Assembly: GCA_043228905.1 (NCBI GenBank) | Contig: JBHGNT010000018.1 | Coordinates: forward strand, 1,302,001 to 1,366,000 | DNA length: 64,000 nucleotides | Direction of reading: 5' to 3' | Source of the DNA: Azolla caroliniana | Taxonomy: Eukaryota > Polypodiophyta | Shown: positions 37,431-48,627 of the stretch, piece by piece | Layout: each line of letters starts with the position of its first letter | Position numbering within the stretch: position 1 is the first letter of the stretch | Program-made: the position numbers and the translations under genes | The notes under the pieces: generated by a model | What the model was told of the DNA's origin: nothing | Database searches by the model: none | What the model saw: the letters and a program-made list of their open reading frames with translations, nothing else

Positions 37431-37611
37431 TATTAGAAAATACTTTACCATGAATAAAGAACCATGATGGTTCACATGTAACTGTTTTACTTCAAGAACC
37501 GTGAAGGTTCATATGTAATAGTTTTCCCAAGATTGTACCTATATATATACCATGAATCATTATGTTAGGGAGTTTTTATACATAGAAGCTTTGTTATCTA
37601 AAATACTTACA
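37431..37611 (+). repeat. Copia-1 3' LTR, right-hand part
   Basis: Matches most of the 5' LTR and ends CTTACA immediately before the CATCT target duplication. Confidence 0.9.
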
Positions 37612-38530
37612 CATCTATGGTCACTTGTAAGATCTACGGTCTCTCCCTTGATCTTATCCTTCGTGTAAAGTAGCTTCTCGAGGCTTCCATTGTTGGGATA
37701 CTCATATACTAACAATGCCTTCCCTTTCTCGTAGCACCAGCCACTCAACCACAACAAATTCCGATGCTGAATGCTGCTTATGATCCTCACCTCCGATGCA
37801 AAAGACGTTTCCCCACCCTCTTTCACATTCTCTTTCAGCTTCTTGATGGCCACTAGCTACTAGGATGTTGGATGTTCATTGGGCAATATACCTTTGTAGA
37901 CCTGGTTGAATCCACCCTCCCCAAGTAGCATTTTGTGGCTGAAATTGTTGGTGGCTCTCTTCAACATATTGTAGCTAAATTGTTGGATGTTCGCACTTGC
38001 TGCCGCATGAGCAATATACAGTTAAGATTTCTTTGGCCTCAAGATGTGGTAGAATTCTCCAATGGAAAATCAAATGATGATGATGAGTTAGGAAAAGGAG
38101 TGAAAAAGAGATGCCCAATATGAACCCTAGATCCTCATGGTTGGGAGGATTGGAGGATTTGAGTAGAGGAGAAATGTTGGTCAACTGAGCAGCATCAAAG
38201 GTCGAGATGTACCATGAATATATGTCATAGCCGGAGAGGGCTTGGTATTGTCTGCATGCATGGTAGATCCACTTGTTGTCGTTATGCCCACCCACATTGA
38301 TGTGTCTTGAAAAGCACTAGGATCAATGGAAGCTTGCAATACTGGGGATCGACCCTTGCGGTCGAGAGAATTTGCGTAGTCGGTACTGTCCTCATAGTTC
38401 ATCAACCAAACGTGGACCAAATTCGTGGAGGCTTTGAACTCAGTCCAGGCTTGAAAATTGAAGTTTCAAAGCAGAGAGAGGCCGACAATGCCCAAAGTAT
38501 CGATAGTCTTAATAGATTTCAAGCTATTGA
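37612..38530 (-). pseudogene. Lectin receptor kinase D, middle part
   Basis: Middle of kinase D on minus. It runs from the lectin NSLKSIKTIDTLG stretch (38530) through VHVWLMNYEDSTDYAN, the LGFILGISFSLLFL membrane segment near 38120, and the kinase N-lobe ([11 protein letters not shown]-like, [26 protein letters not shown]). It is cut on the left by Copia-1 at CATCT and on the right by the TIR element. A few frameshifts lie between the lectin and kinase parts. Confidence 0.87.
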
Positions 38531-38567
38531 AAACATGTTCGTGTTCACAAGTGGAAGGATCGCGCAT
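38531..38567 (+). repeat. Left terminal inverted repeat of the TIR element
   Basis: 37 bp matching the complement of 52811-52847 with one mismatch. Its inner end overlaps a hairpin: CAAGTGGAA (38548-38556) pairs with TTCCACTTG ten bases further on. Confidence 0.88.
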
Positions 38568-38859
38568 TCCACTTGTAGAATCTTCTTGAAAATATCCAAA
38601 TATACCCTCTCTACAAAAATTGGATGCACTAATACGAGTGGAGATCATTAGAAATTCAAATAAGTTTGGATGTGTTGATAAGTTAATGTAGGCATAATAA
38701 AGTTCAACAATGGCTCAATATCTCACTAATGTGCGACATGGGAAACACTAAGTTAAAGACTTATATTAATTTGGTAATGTGAAGTGTTACAAAAATATGA
38801 GGTGTACTTGTAACCATACTAATAAAATGAGTTATAATTTATACTTTGACCCATACTCG

Positions 38860-39131
38860 CATGTATATATAATTGTGGACAATGTAGGATAGTGAACTTT
38901 AGGATAATGTGATTGGAATAACAAACTTATTAAGGTATTTAATACTTGTATTTAAAGTTGATCTAATCTATTCCTCAGTTTGTTCATATGGGATCAAACC
39001 ATATGTATATAATTGTGGACAATATAAGACAATGAACTTTAGGATAATGTGATGGAAATAATAAACCTATTAAGGCTTTCAATTTGTATTTAAAATTGAT
39101 CTAAGATTCTATTCCTTACGTGTTTCACACG
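38860..39131. repeat. Two ~135-bp direct repeats in the TIR element
   Basis: Copies start at ATGTATAT..AATTGTGGACAAT (38861 and 39003) and end GGGATCAAAC. They are followed by GATAACGCTAGTGGAAC twice (near 39148 and 39187). No gene was seen between 38568 and 39600. Confidence 0.8.
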
Positions 39132-41635
39132 GGATCAAACTCCGAACGATAACGCTAGTGGAACTACAAGCGTATAAAAACATGCGGATAACGCTAGTGG
39201 AACCATTATCAACACACTACACAATCTAAGCAGCAATGGAAGAGAAACATAATAGTTTTAACAATAGAAGACAAAGATCCATAATATATGGATTGGTATA
39301 TATTAGACACGGAATGACAATCTCAACTATTGATCGCAAATAACAACATGGACAATCATGGCAACAATTCTACGAGCATGTTATGTTAAGGTAAAGTTTG
39401 TCCAAAATTAGCCTTAATTTAAACTAATTCATGTTTCTCCATTTTGGTAGTCAGCTATGGATGCGGTGAAACAAACCAATGTCATAAGTCTACAAACCAA
39501 GTATATAGAAATAAAATTGAAACATATAGAAGATTATAAAGAATGGAATACACCAAGTAAAACCCAAAATTTGTATTAGTAATGTGAATTCCAAACAATA
39601 CATTTCGTGAACAAAAGAGTCTATTACATAGGAATCAAATCGTCAATGTCATTTTCTTCTTCATCCTGTATAGAAGTCTCTTCGGCTATACGTGCATTGT
39701 CTTCCCCTGTTAGCCGAGCCAACAAAATATCTTTTATAAGCTCGTCATCAAGCTCTATTAGCTCCCCCGGTTCCCTAGCTAACGGAGGAATAGGCTCTCG
39801 TGAAGCAGGTTGAAACCTTTCGGTATCAGCGAGGTTCTTGTACCGACCTCCTCGTCTTGGTTTGGGCACTCCCACAAAGCCTTAATACTCATGTTTATAA
39901 ATATAACTTGCTCCTCATCCTTCTCCAATGCAACTGTGTTTCTAAAGAGCTTCAATGCACATGTAGACATTGTACCTGTGAAGAAAGCAACAAGAAGATT
40001 TAGTTTTCAAACAAAAAAGATTCAGTATTGGTTATCTCAAGATCGTTAACCTAGTTCGAGGAGTACCTGTGCCAGAAAAGAGGTCTAATATCCAATCTCC
40101 TTCGACAGAAAACATCTCAATCAAGCGCATCATAAGTCGTTGAGGTTTTTGGTATGGGTTGAGAAGTCCCCGTTCTGTCGTGGTGACATGTCGCAATTTC
40201 TGTGTCACTTTTGGATATATCAACAGATTTGAACCTCCGACTTCATTAGAATGCTCCTTGATTCTTTGTTTCTTTATTTCATCGAAGTAACCAACCATAA
40301 TGTATTCAATGGCATTTATGAACCGAAAGGTTGGCCCTTTATTGACATTGGTTTTCATCCTATAACAAATATTGCATTGAGTTAAGAATAGATTGAACAA
40401 TCTTAAGAAAGGCAATATAGTGAATGAGACTTATAAATAATCCTTACCATGCCAGGTTCTCGATTCCATGGCAACGAGATCTCAAATCTTGAGCTACCGA
40501 GTACCCTTGGTTCATACTATGAAAGACAACTATCCTCCACAAGGATGCAGTGGTTAGCTCAACAAAATCCTTGACCATCTTCTCTAACTGTTTGAACCTA
40601 AACGGTTCATCGTCGTATGATGACCCTGCCATTCAAAATCCATATGGAATATCAACAATCATTAGCGTATATTCCTTCTTTGGCACTTTTTGGATCATGT
40701 CAACGACATCGCCGCAAATCACGTTGTAGTAAAGATCTCTCGTAATATCCTTTTTGTGGCTAAATTTTTTGAAGGAGCCATCTTCCTCAATTTTGTACGC
40801 CTTGACTAAGCGTCGATCCTTTTCTTTTCTGGCTCTCTCAAGATGTGCAAGGAAGGATGTCGGGAAATCATGTATATCCTTAACTTCTCCTTGTTTCTTG
40901 CCACGACACGGTTTCTAATAGAAGCAATAAGACATCAAATATTATTACACAACCTCTACATATGAGGAAAACTTAATGAAAAACACCAATACTAACCCAA
41001 TCCTTGAATGCAATAAAATACTCGGATAACACCTTATATGAAGACGTTAGAGGATAACCCTTGGTCACTTGTTCCCACTTTATGCATCCAAGTTGTTTCA
41101 TCATAACTTCTTGGATCTTCATGTACACCTTATGACTGTGAAATTAGAAAACAAGATTAGAACTTTCAATTGCACCATATTGAATTCAATATCACTATTT
41201 GAAAGACTTACTTATTGAACTCAGTGACAATTTCTTCAAGGCTTAAATATTTCGCCACAACCCTTGTCAAAATAGACACAAGAAGCTGCTCATCCTTAAT
41301 ACCTTGCATCGCTCTCCACAGAGACAACTTCATGTCGTCAGCCATTTCTTCAATTGTTAAATCGATTTTCTTGGCCGCTTGTGACTTTAATTCTAGTTGA
41401 GGGTCTACCTTACATTTCTTTTTTCATTGACCTTTGACCTCATTATTCTCCCACATTCAGAAGATTTGATCTTGTAGGTCCCATACTTCTCCATCTCTAA
41501 AGGCAAGTTGAAACCAAGACTCATATTTCCGAAGACCATCCGACTTAACATTATCATCCACCACAATGCTGACCTCATGAAGGCATTGACGTCGTAGGCC
41601 GGTGTGTAGCTTCACACCAAACTTTTGTATGACGT

Positions 41636-42740
41636 TGTCGTGAAGATCCATCACTACGCGCGGATCGTGAAGCGGAACCGCCGGGGTTCTGGACCAGAAG
41701 GATTTAGAGTCGATACAAGCTTTGGCGAGAAAGTACTTAAGATAGATTGGGAAAGAGAGAAGTTGAGATTACACGATTGAGAGAGATTGATTGAACTTTT
41801 AACTTTAGATTTAAGAAGCAAGTTACACGATCAATTTGATAACGAATTTCTTCCTCTTAATTTTCATAAAAAAAACCGTGTCTTTTCTCCTCCCCCTTCC
41901 CTCTTTTATAGATGCTCTCATGCATATGATGCATGTGAGGGTACAAAACATGCATAAATTGCATGTTTGCCATTTGGCGCTTATGTATTATATGTGGTGC
42001 ATGATAACCATGTCACTCATTTTAGCTCTCATGTATGAGAATTTACATGTAAAAGTACAATGATAGAAATATAATTTCAACTAAATAGCATGGCTTAATG
42101 GTAAGCCAATTGACTCCTAACTTGGAGGTACAAGGTTTGAATCCTTTCTTGCCCTCCTTGTATATGTAAATATGTATATATATTTATATATTTATTTATC
42201 TAGTCGCCGGATACCATCGCCGGATACCGGTGCCGTCGCTAGATGCCGTCGGATGCCGTCGGTTACCGGTGCCGTCGCCGGATGCCGGCACCGTCGCCGG
42301 ATGCGGTCGGATTGCCGTCGGATGCGGCCGGATCACCGGCTCCATCGCCGGTCCGGTTTTGGTTGGCCAAAACCCTTTATGAGTAGTTAGCCCACCTCCA
42401 CTCTTAGTTCAAGTTACCTTGAACTCTCTATGCTCCACACATAGACACAAAGATAATATCTTTTGCTCCACCTTATATATGATGAGAGCTGTATTTGTCG
42501 TGCCTATGTGGGATATCTCACAATTTTCTCCTTTCCTTTTACAAACTTTATACCCTCATATCTTGACATTTAGTTGTCCGTTTCTCGTGTAATAAAGTGC
42601 ATTCGAAACCTCCATCATTTTGTACTTAGATATTAAATCTATTTAAAATGTTATCTTCACAATTATTGTACTACGTGATTCATACTCGATTTCGTACGTT
42701 TTATGGGATTTTCACACTATTGCCGAAAATCTTCACGACA
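41636..42740 (-). mobile_element. Solo LTR, diverged relative of the Gypsy-1 LTR
   Basis: 1105 bp, starts TGTCGTG and ends CACGACA like the Gypsy-1 LTR, flanked by ACGT on both sides (41632-41635 and 42741-42744). The middle (41910-42020, ATGCATATGATGCATG, GAGGGTACAA, GCCATTTGGCG) matches the Gypsy-1 LTR. It has no internal region, so it is a solo LTR left by recombination. It sits inside exon 2 of the ParB-like/methyltransferase gene. Orientation follows Gypsy-1, whose coding is on minus. A tRNA-like module (GGCTTAATGGTAAG near 42091, GGTTTGAATCC near 42133) is present here too. Confidence 0.85.
42204..42355. repeat. GC-rich minisatellite (CCGGATGCCGTCG-like)
   Basis: About a dozen imperfect copies of a 9-15 bp unit such as CGCCGGATGCCG or GTCGGATGCCG inside the solo LTR, a sharp GC-rich island in AT-rich surroundings. 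Confidence 0.85.
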
Positions 42741-44707
42741 ACGTCCATGTATTCATGGTGGAAGAACCTTATCCGTTCAATAGATGACATTTTTTGCCTA
42801 TAGTTGTTGTCGTTGGTGTGGTCCCATGCCAAAAGGTTTGCCTCTTCAGTTGTGAGGCCCACATATATTTTGCATTCGGCATACTTGAAGAAGAAAGTCG
42901 TTGGATGCTCTCTAACAAGTTGCCTGCGTGCCTCAGCCGAATGTGATCCACCAATTACAAAGTAATTGTATTGATCATGCTTTCTCACGTCGAAGGCCTC
43001 AGTTGTGGAACATTCTTCGGGATCTACCATCACAATGAAAGGGACAATTGTAGCATGCGGATTTATTTTCATTTTTTTCTTGAGATTCTGAACATGCATC
43101 CAGTGTGGCTCTTTGATCTCAAGTGGTCTTCGTCCTGTTTTTTCATCTACAAGGGGCCGATGGATGTGTGTTATAGGAAAATTAAACACTTGCGCTTTTC
43201 TCACCAGTTTATGCTGCATTAACTCTCTATGTATCTTATTCTGTTCGGATGACAACACACCAGATGCCAGCTTAGGACCTGGCGTCCCTCTAGTGTCCTC
43301 ATCTTCTGTTGAGCTTGATGAGTCGGAGTCCGACATTTTAGTGGTCTTCTTTTTTGCTGGTCTTGATTGCACTTTAGATGCCCTTTTTGGGGCCTTCACT
43401 AGGGAGGGAAAGGGCTCCCTTAGAGTTACATGGCCTTGTATATAAGGCCTCAAGGTGACAATAAGGTTTTGTGAGCTTTGTAAATCTTTTTTAAAAGACT
43501 CTGGACCACAAGATTCCTTTACTAGTCGATCTTCAGAAAGGTACGCTTTACGTACCCCCTTTGAGTACTCTATCATTATAAGAATGTTGGTTGAATCTAA
43601 ATCTTCATAGTCAAATTGTAGAATACGGCCAAACATAAATGCGATGTCATTTTCAAGCTGACTGTCGCCCTTCTTCTTTGATGTATACAACACGACTTTT
43701 TTCTTGGAGTTGACGTACTGCATACACCATTCCTTGTCCGTTAGATCACGGTCAGGAAGGGCCTCACCACCAGAAGCAGCTAACATTTTCTTTTGGCTAA
43801 CATCATCAGATGGTTGAGATTTTGTCTCCTTGTTGAAGAGAAACTTTTTTCCTCTCTTCATGTTTTGAGGAACTATTTGTTTCTGGGTCTCAATTGGAGA
43901 GCCTTGAATCCGGAGCTTTATTTTCTTCACAGGTCGGTCCGACAAGTTCTCAAATGACCTATTTAAGAAAGGACATGCGAAAATATAAGTTAGGTGGTTG
44001 CCTAGATTAAGTTGCATATTAAAATATACATAAGTAGACCAAGACAAAAACTAGCAGGTGATTTGTGCTAAAATCTAAATATCAATCATACTTTTTGTGA
44101 ACATAATAGAGCTTTATTGTGAATTTAAATCTAGTAAGGGCTATTCAACTTCGAATATTATATATCTTAATAATTATACAAGGATATGTCTCATATTGGA
44201 GGGTAGGTATGGCTTATATTGATTCCATATCCCATATTGTTGAGAATTTTAATACGATAGACTTGAATTTGGTATCATAAAGGTAATTCATGGGTTATTT
44301 TCTATTATTTAAAGCTATTATAGGTCATAAAACCTTTTTAAGTAAGGTCGCTAAATGTTACAAAATGTAGCAAATGTCACTTAAAAAGTCTGAATTGGAC
44401 ATAAAATTGGTATCTTTTCACACATATACCAATTTGTTCCCCCAAAGACACAATATTCCTATTTAAAGTTTGTGTTTTATACAGTAACTCGATACGGCGT
44501 ATTTAAACAGGAACTTGATACGGCGTATCGAGTTTTTGTATAAAACACATACTTTACACAAGAACTCGATACGGCATATCGAGTTCCTGTATGTAATACA
44601 AAATTTAAACACACCAGATATGGTGTATCGAGTTCCTGTATATAACACAAACTAATAACAGGAACTTGATACGCCGTATCGGGTTCCTGTATAAAACACA
44701 AACTTTA

Positions 44708-47700
44708 TGTCACGGATCATAAACTCAAGAGACAACCAAGAAGATAACCAAATGGACAAGAAAGAAGATAGTACTAAAAGAAAGACTCCATAACTGGTGT
44801 TGTTCACCTTGAATTCCTTCAAGGTGAACTCCTCTATTTATACTACATGGCATGCATACTTGTTGCACGCATGTGAATCTACAATAGAGCATGTAGGTAT
44901 GCATGCATGTGCCAAGTGTAAATACTACAAGGGAGCAACTATGCACATGATGCTAGCAAAATAATAAGGACCAATTACATACATAACTAGTACTAGATAT
45001 CTTGGTTAACTCATAATAGTAGATTATAACATGGTCATGTCAAGAGTTCGAATCTTGACATTATCCCCCCTCTTACGCCGCCTTCCCAAATCGGCCGCTG
45101 GTTTGTGGGGATATCGGTGATGAAAATCTTGGACGACCTCTGGGGCATTTTGTAAATTTGCCGATGGTTCCCATGTGGCCTCAGACATGGGGTAACCCCT
45201 CCATAGGACGAGGTATTGCAAGTGTCGACGGTGCCAACGCGAGTCAAGGATTTGGTCGACCTCGTATTCCTCCCCTGTCGTCAATTGCACAGGTGGTGGT
45301 GGTGGGGCTTGACGTCCTGGGAGTTGTGAAGCATAATGGGGTTCGAGGAGGGAGACATGAAAAACATCGTGAATCCGGAAGTGGGATGGAAGGGCGAGCC
45401 GGAAGGCGACGGGATTGATGCACTCGATGATACGGAATGGTCCCAACTTCTTGCAATCAAGTTTCGCACATGGACGAGTAGTAGAGATGTGTCGACGTAA
45501 CAACCAGACCATGTCTCCAACGACAAAGTGTGGAGTGGAAGATCGATGGCGATCAGCCTGCTTCTTGTATCGTTCATTAGCAAGACTAAGCTCCAAGGAT
45601 AAATCATGATGTACTTCTTCCAAAATGCGGGCACGATCCTCCGCCGAAGGGTTCACGGAAGTGGTAGGAAGGGAAATGTTGAAGCGAGGATGTAAACCAT
45701 AGGTGGCAAAGAAGGGAGTGACGCTAGTCGATGCATGGAGAGAATTATTGTAGGCGAATTCCGCGAGCGAAAGTAAGTTGACCCAATCATCTTGTTGGTA
45801 ACTAACCGAGCACCGAAGATACTGCTCAAGGATTTGGTTGACACACTCCGTTTGCCCGTCAGTTTGGGGGTGATAAGCAGAGGACAACTTGACAGAGATG
45901 CCTAAAGTTTGTAGCAGGCGCTGCAAGAAGTGAGAGACAAACTGGGGTCCGCGATCCGAGATGACATCATCGGGGAGTCCATGCAAGCGTACTACATTGT
46001 TGAGTAGGAGATGCACCATTCCTTCTCCGCAAATGGTTTTGGAGCATGGAGTGAAGTGAGCCATCTTCGTAAACCGATCGACAACGACCAACACCGAGTC
46101 ATAGCTATTGACCAAGGGTAGATCAGTTATCAGGTCCATAGAGATAGAGGCCCAAGGACGACGAGGACATGGAAGCGGCTGTAGTAAGCCGTATGGCCGA
46201 TGATGAATGGCTTTGGAGCGAGCACAAACCTCACAACTCTTTATGTATTCTTTGACCAGCTTCCATGGTTGTGGCCACCAATACCCCCGAGAGATTAGCT
46301 CGAGGGTTTTCGCGACCCCGAAATGACCTGCAAGTGGGTCATCGTGGCATTCCCGCAACACCCGGGTGCGACATGGGCCCTTTGGGACGTATAAGAGATG
46401 ATCTCGGAACAACAAACCCTCTTGTATGGTGAAGGTGTCAAGATCCTTCCTTTTGGTCGCCTTGGAGGGGTTTTGCAGACTGTCTCGAATCTCGTTGGCG
46501 AACGCATCGGTCTTGGATGCATCAGTGATTTGTTGGAGTAAAGAATCATCCTGCAACATACAAGTGGCAAACAGATGCAATTGGTCGGGTTTCAACAAAT
46601 GTCTAGATTGTTGAGCATAAACAGCATCCCCAGGGCGGAGTGCAAGGTCAGCTCGGCGAGAAAGGGCATCAACCTTCCCATGTTGGCCACCAGGTCGAAA
46701 TACGATCTCAAAATCGTAGTCGGCGAGAAATGTAGACCAACGGGCCTGCCTTCGATTCAAAGTACGAGTGGTGGAAAAATAAACTAAATTTTTATGATCA
46801 GTCATTACCTGGACACGATGTTGTGCGCCGGCCAAGTAGGGTCGCCATTCTTCAAAGGCAGCAATGATAGCAGCAAGCTCCTTGTCGTAAATGGGATAAT
46901 TGATTTCGGATGCCGTAAATTTTCGGGAATAGTAAGCCACTGGGTGCATTAGGTTGTTGTCGTCTGCTTGGGATAAGATGGCGCCAATGGCAAAGTCAGA
47001 GGCATCGGTTTCGACTTGGAAGGGTTTTGTGGGGTCGGCATGTAGCAGCACCGGGGCAGTGATGAATGCGTGTTTGAGTGAGTCGAACGCATTTTGTGCC
47101 TCCGAGGTTCATAAAAATGGAGTGCCTTTATGGGTGAGAGCGATAAGAGGTTGTGCTAGGGTGGAAAACCCCTTGATGAAGCGACGGTAAAAATTCGCTA
47201 AGCCGAGGAAGGATTGCACATCTTTAAGTCGCCTTGGAGTCGCCCACGCCTGAATGGCAGAGACCTTCTTCATATCCATGGTGATGCCAGTGGGCGAAAT
47301 GATGTAGCCCAGAAATTCGATCGAGGTACGGTCGAACTCGCATTTCTCGCCTTTGGCATAAAGGCCATGCTCGCGAAGTTTGGCCAGAACTAATCGGACT
47401 TGGCGAGTGTGCTCCTCCATGTTTGGCGAGAAAATGAGAATATCATCGAGGTAAATGACAACAAAAAGATCAAGATATTCCTGGAAAATATCGTTCATCA
47501 TATGTTGAAAAACTGCGGGAGCGTTAGTAAGACCAAAAGGCATTACCTTGTACTCGAAATGCCCATACCGTGTTCGAAATGCGGTTTTCCATTCATCCCC
47601 CGGCTTGATGCGTACTAGATTGTACGCGCCACACAGATCAACTTTGGAGAAGACACGCGCAACTCGGAGCCGATCAAGGAGTTCGGGGATCAGAGGTAGC

Positions 47701-48627
47701 GGATAGCGGTTGCGCACAGTGAGTTTGTTGAGACCTCGGTAGTCGACGCATAAGCATAGAGAGCCGTCCTTCTTCTTCACAAATAAAATGGGGGGCCCGG
47801 TTGGTGACTTAGAAGGTTGAATAAAGCCTTTCTCGAGGTTCTCATCAAGATACACACGAAGGGCCTTCAACTCTGGTGCAGACAACGCATATAGAGGACC
47901 AAAGGGTGGACACACACCTTCTTGAAGATCAATCAGACAGTCGTAGAGCCGGTGTTCAGGCAACCGATCAGCATTACATTTTTCAAATACGTCGGAGAAG
48001 TGTTGGTATTTTTCGGGAATAACATGGAGTGTGTTAGAAATGGCGCCACAAACAAACCCATCCTGGACGGATGATGGGGTAGTCAATTCGGAGTCGACCG
48101 TCTCCGAAGGATAGGAAACTGAATTTCCCTTCATACTTTTGCATGAGCATCTTGGCTTGCTAAATGTGATCGAGCGGTTGCACCAATCCACTATTGGATT
48201 GTGCGCCTCCAACCACGTTAGTCCTAAGACGATCGGATGTCGAGGAGATGCGATGAGGTAAAAGGTGAACAAACTGTCACGGATCATAAACTCAAGAGAC
48301 AACCAAGAAGATAACCAAATGGACAAGAAAGAAGATAGTACTAAAGGAAAGACTCCATAACTGGTGTTGTTCACCTTGAATTCCTTCAAGGTGAACTCCT
48401 CTATTTATACTACATGGCATGCATACTTGTTGCACGCATGTGAATCTACAATAGAGCATGTAGGTATGCATGCATGTGCCAAGTGTAAATACTACAAGGG
48501 AGCAACTATGCACATGATGCTAGCAAAATAATAAGGACCAATTACATACATAACTAGTACTAGATATCTTGGTTAACTCATAATAGTAGATTATAACATG
48601 GTCATGTCAAGAGTTCGAATCTTGACA
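44708..48627 (-). mobile_element. Gypsy-2: young gag-less chromovirus-type element
   Basis: LTRs 44708-45060 and 48275-48627 are both 353 bp (TGTCACGG...CTTGACA) and differ at one base I could find. A perfect 5-bp target duplication, CTTTA, flanks it (44703-44707 and 48628-48632). Coding is on minus. The internal region starts directly inside the protease, so the primer site, gag and the start of pol are missing. The polypurine tract AAGAGGGGGGATAA abuts the 3' LTR. The insertion is inside the palindrome array. Confidence 0.95.
45024..48274 (-). pseudogene. Gypsy-2 pol: protease end, RT, RNase H, integrase, chromodomain
   Basis: A single frame with one TGA (47111-47109, probably from a Trp codon). 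The protease C-terminal part (HPIVLGLTWLEAHNPIVDW) comes directly after the LTR. RT has VDYRGLNKLT, YKVMPFGLTNAPAVFQ and catalytic VIYLDDILIF. RNase H has VETDASDFAIGAIL. The integrase zinc finger spans HDDPLAGHFG to CEVCARSK, and its core has MDLITDLP, VISDRGPQFVS and HPQTDGQTECVN (the D, D, E positions). A C-terminal chromodomain (YEVDQILDSRWHRRHLQYLVLWRGYP) places it in the chromovirus branch. The stop at 45024 lies within the 3' LTR, so pol reads across the polypurine tract. Confidence 0.93.

Larger units (their letters stand above)
14711..37611 (+). mobile_element. Copia-1: Ty1-copia retrotransposon carrying nested insertions
   Basis: The 5' LTR is 14711-14937 (starts TGTTAG, ends CTTACA). 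The 3' LTR is split: its start is at about 32842-32879 and its remainder at 37431-37611. A perfect 5-bp target duplication, CATCT, flanks it (14706-14710 and 37612-37616). A degenerate iMet-type primer site (TCGTATCAAAGCC) follows the 5' LTR at 14938. The two LTRs differ at several percent of positions by eye, so this is the oldest insertion of the stack. It interrupts the kinase exon of gene D. Gypsy-1 is inserted in its RNase H region and an AT-rich/MULE insert in its 3' LTR. Confidence 0.93.

Noticed and set aside
38520-38535. A clean target-site duplication for the TIR element
   Set aside because: AAGCTATTGA on the left and GAATCAAATGTTG on the right do not give a convincing direct repeat when compared with kinase B.
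42701-44047. ParB-like protein as a stand-alone gene ending at 42701
   Set aside because: The last codons are encoded by the solo LTR; the frame continues at 41631 once the LTR and one ACGT are discounted. The apparent N-terminus near 44047 is intron: a splice acceptor at 43958 joins in phase to the exon at 48798-48764.
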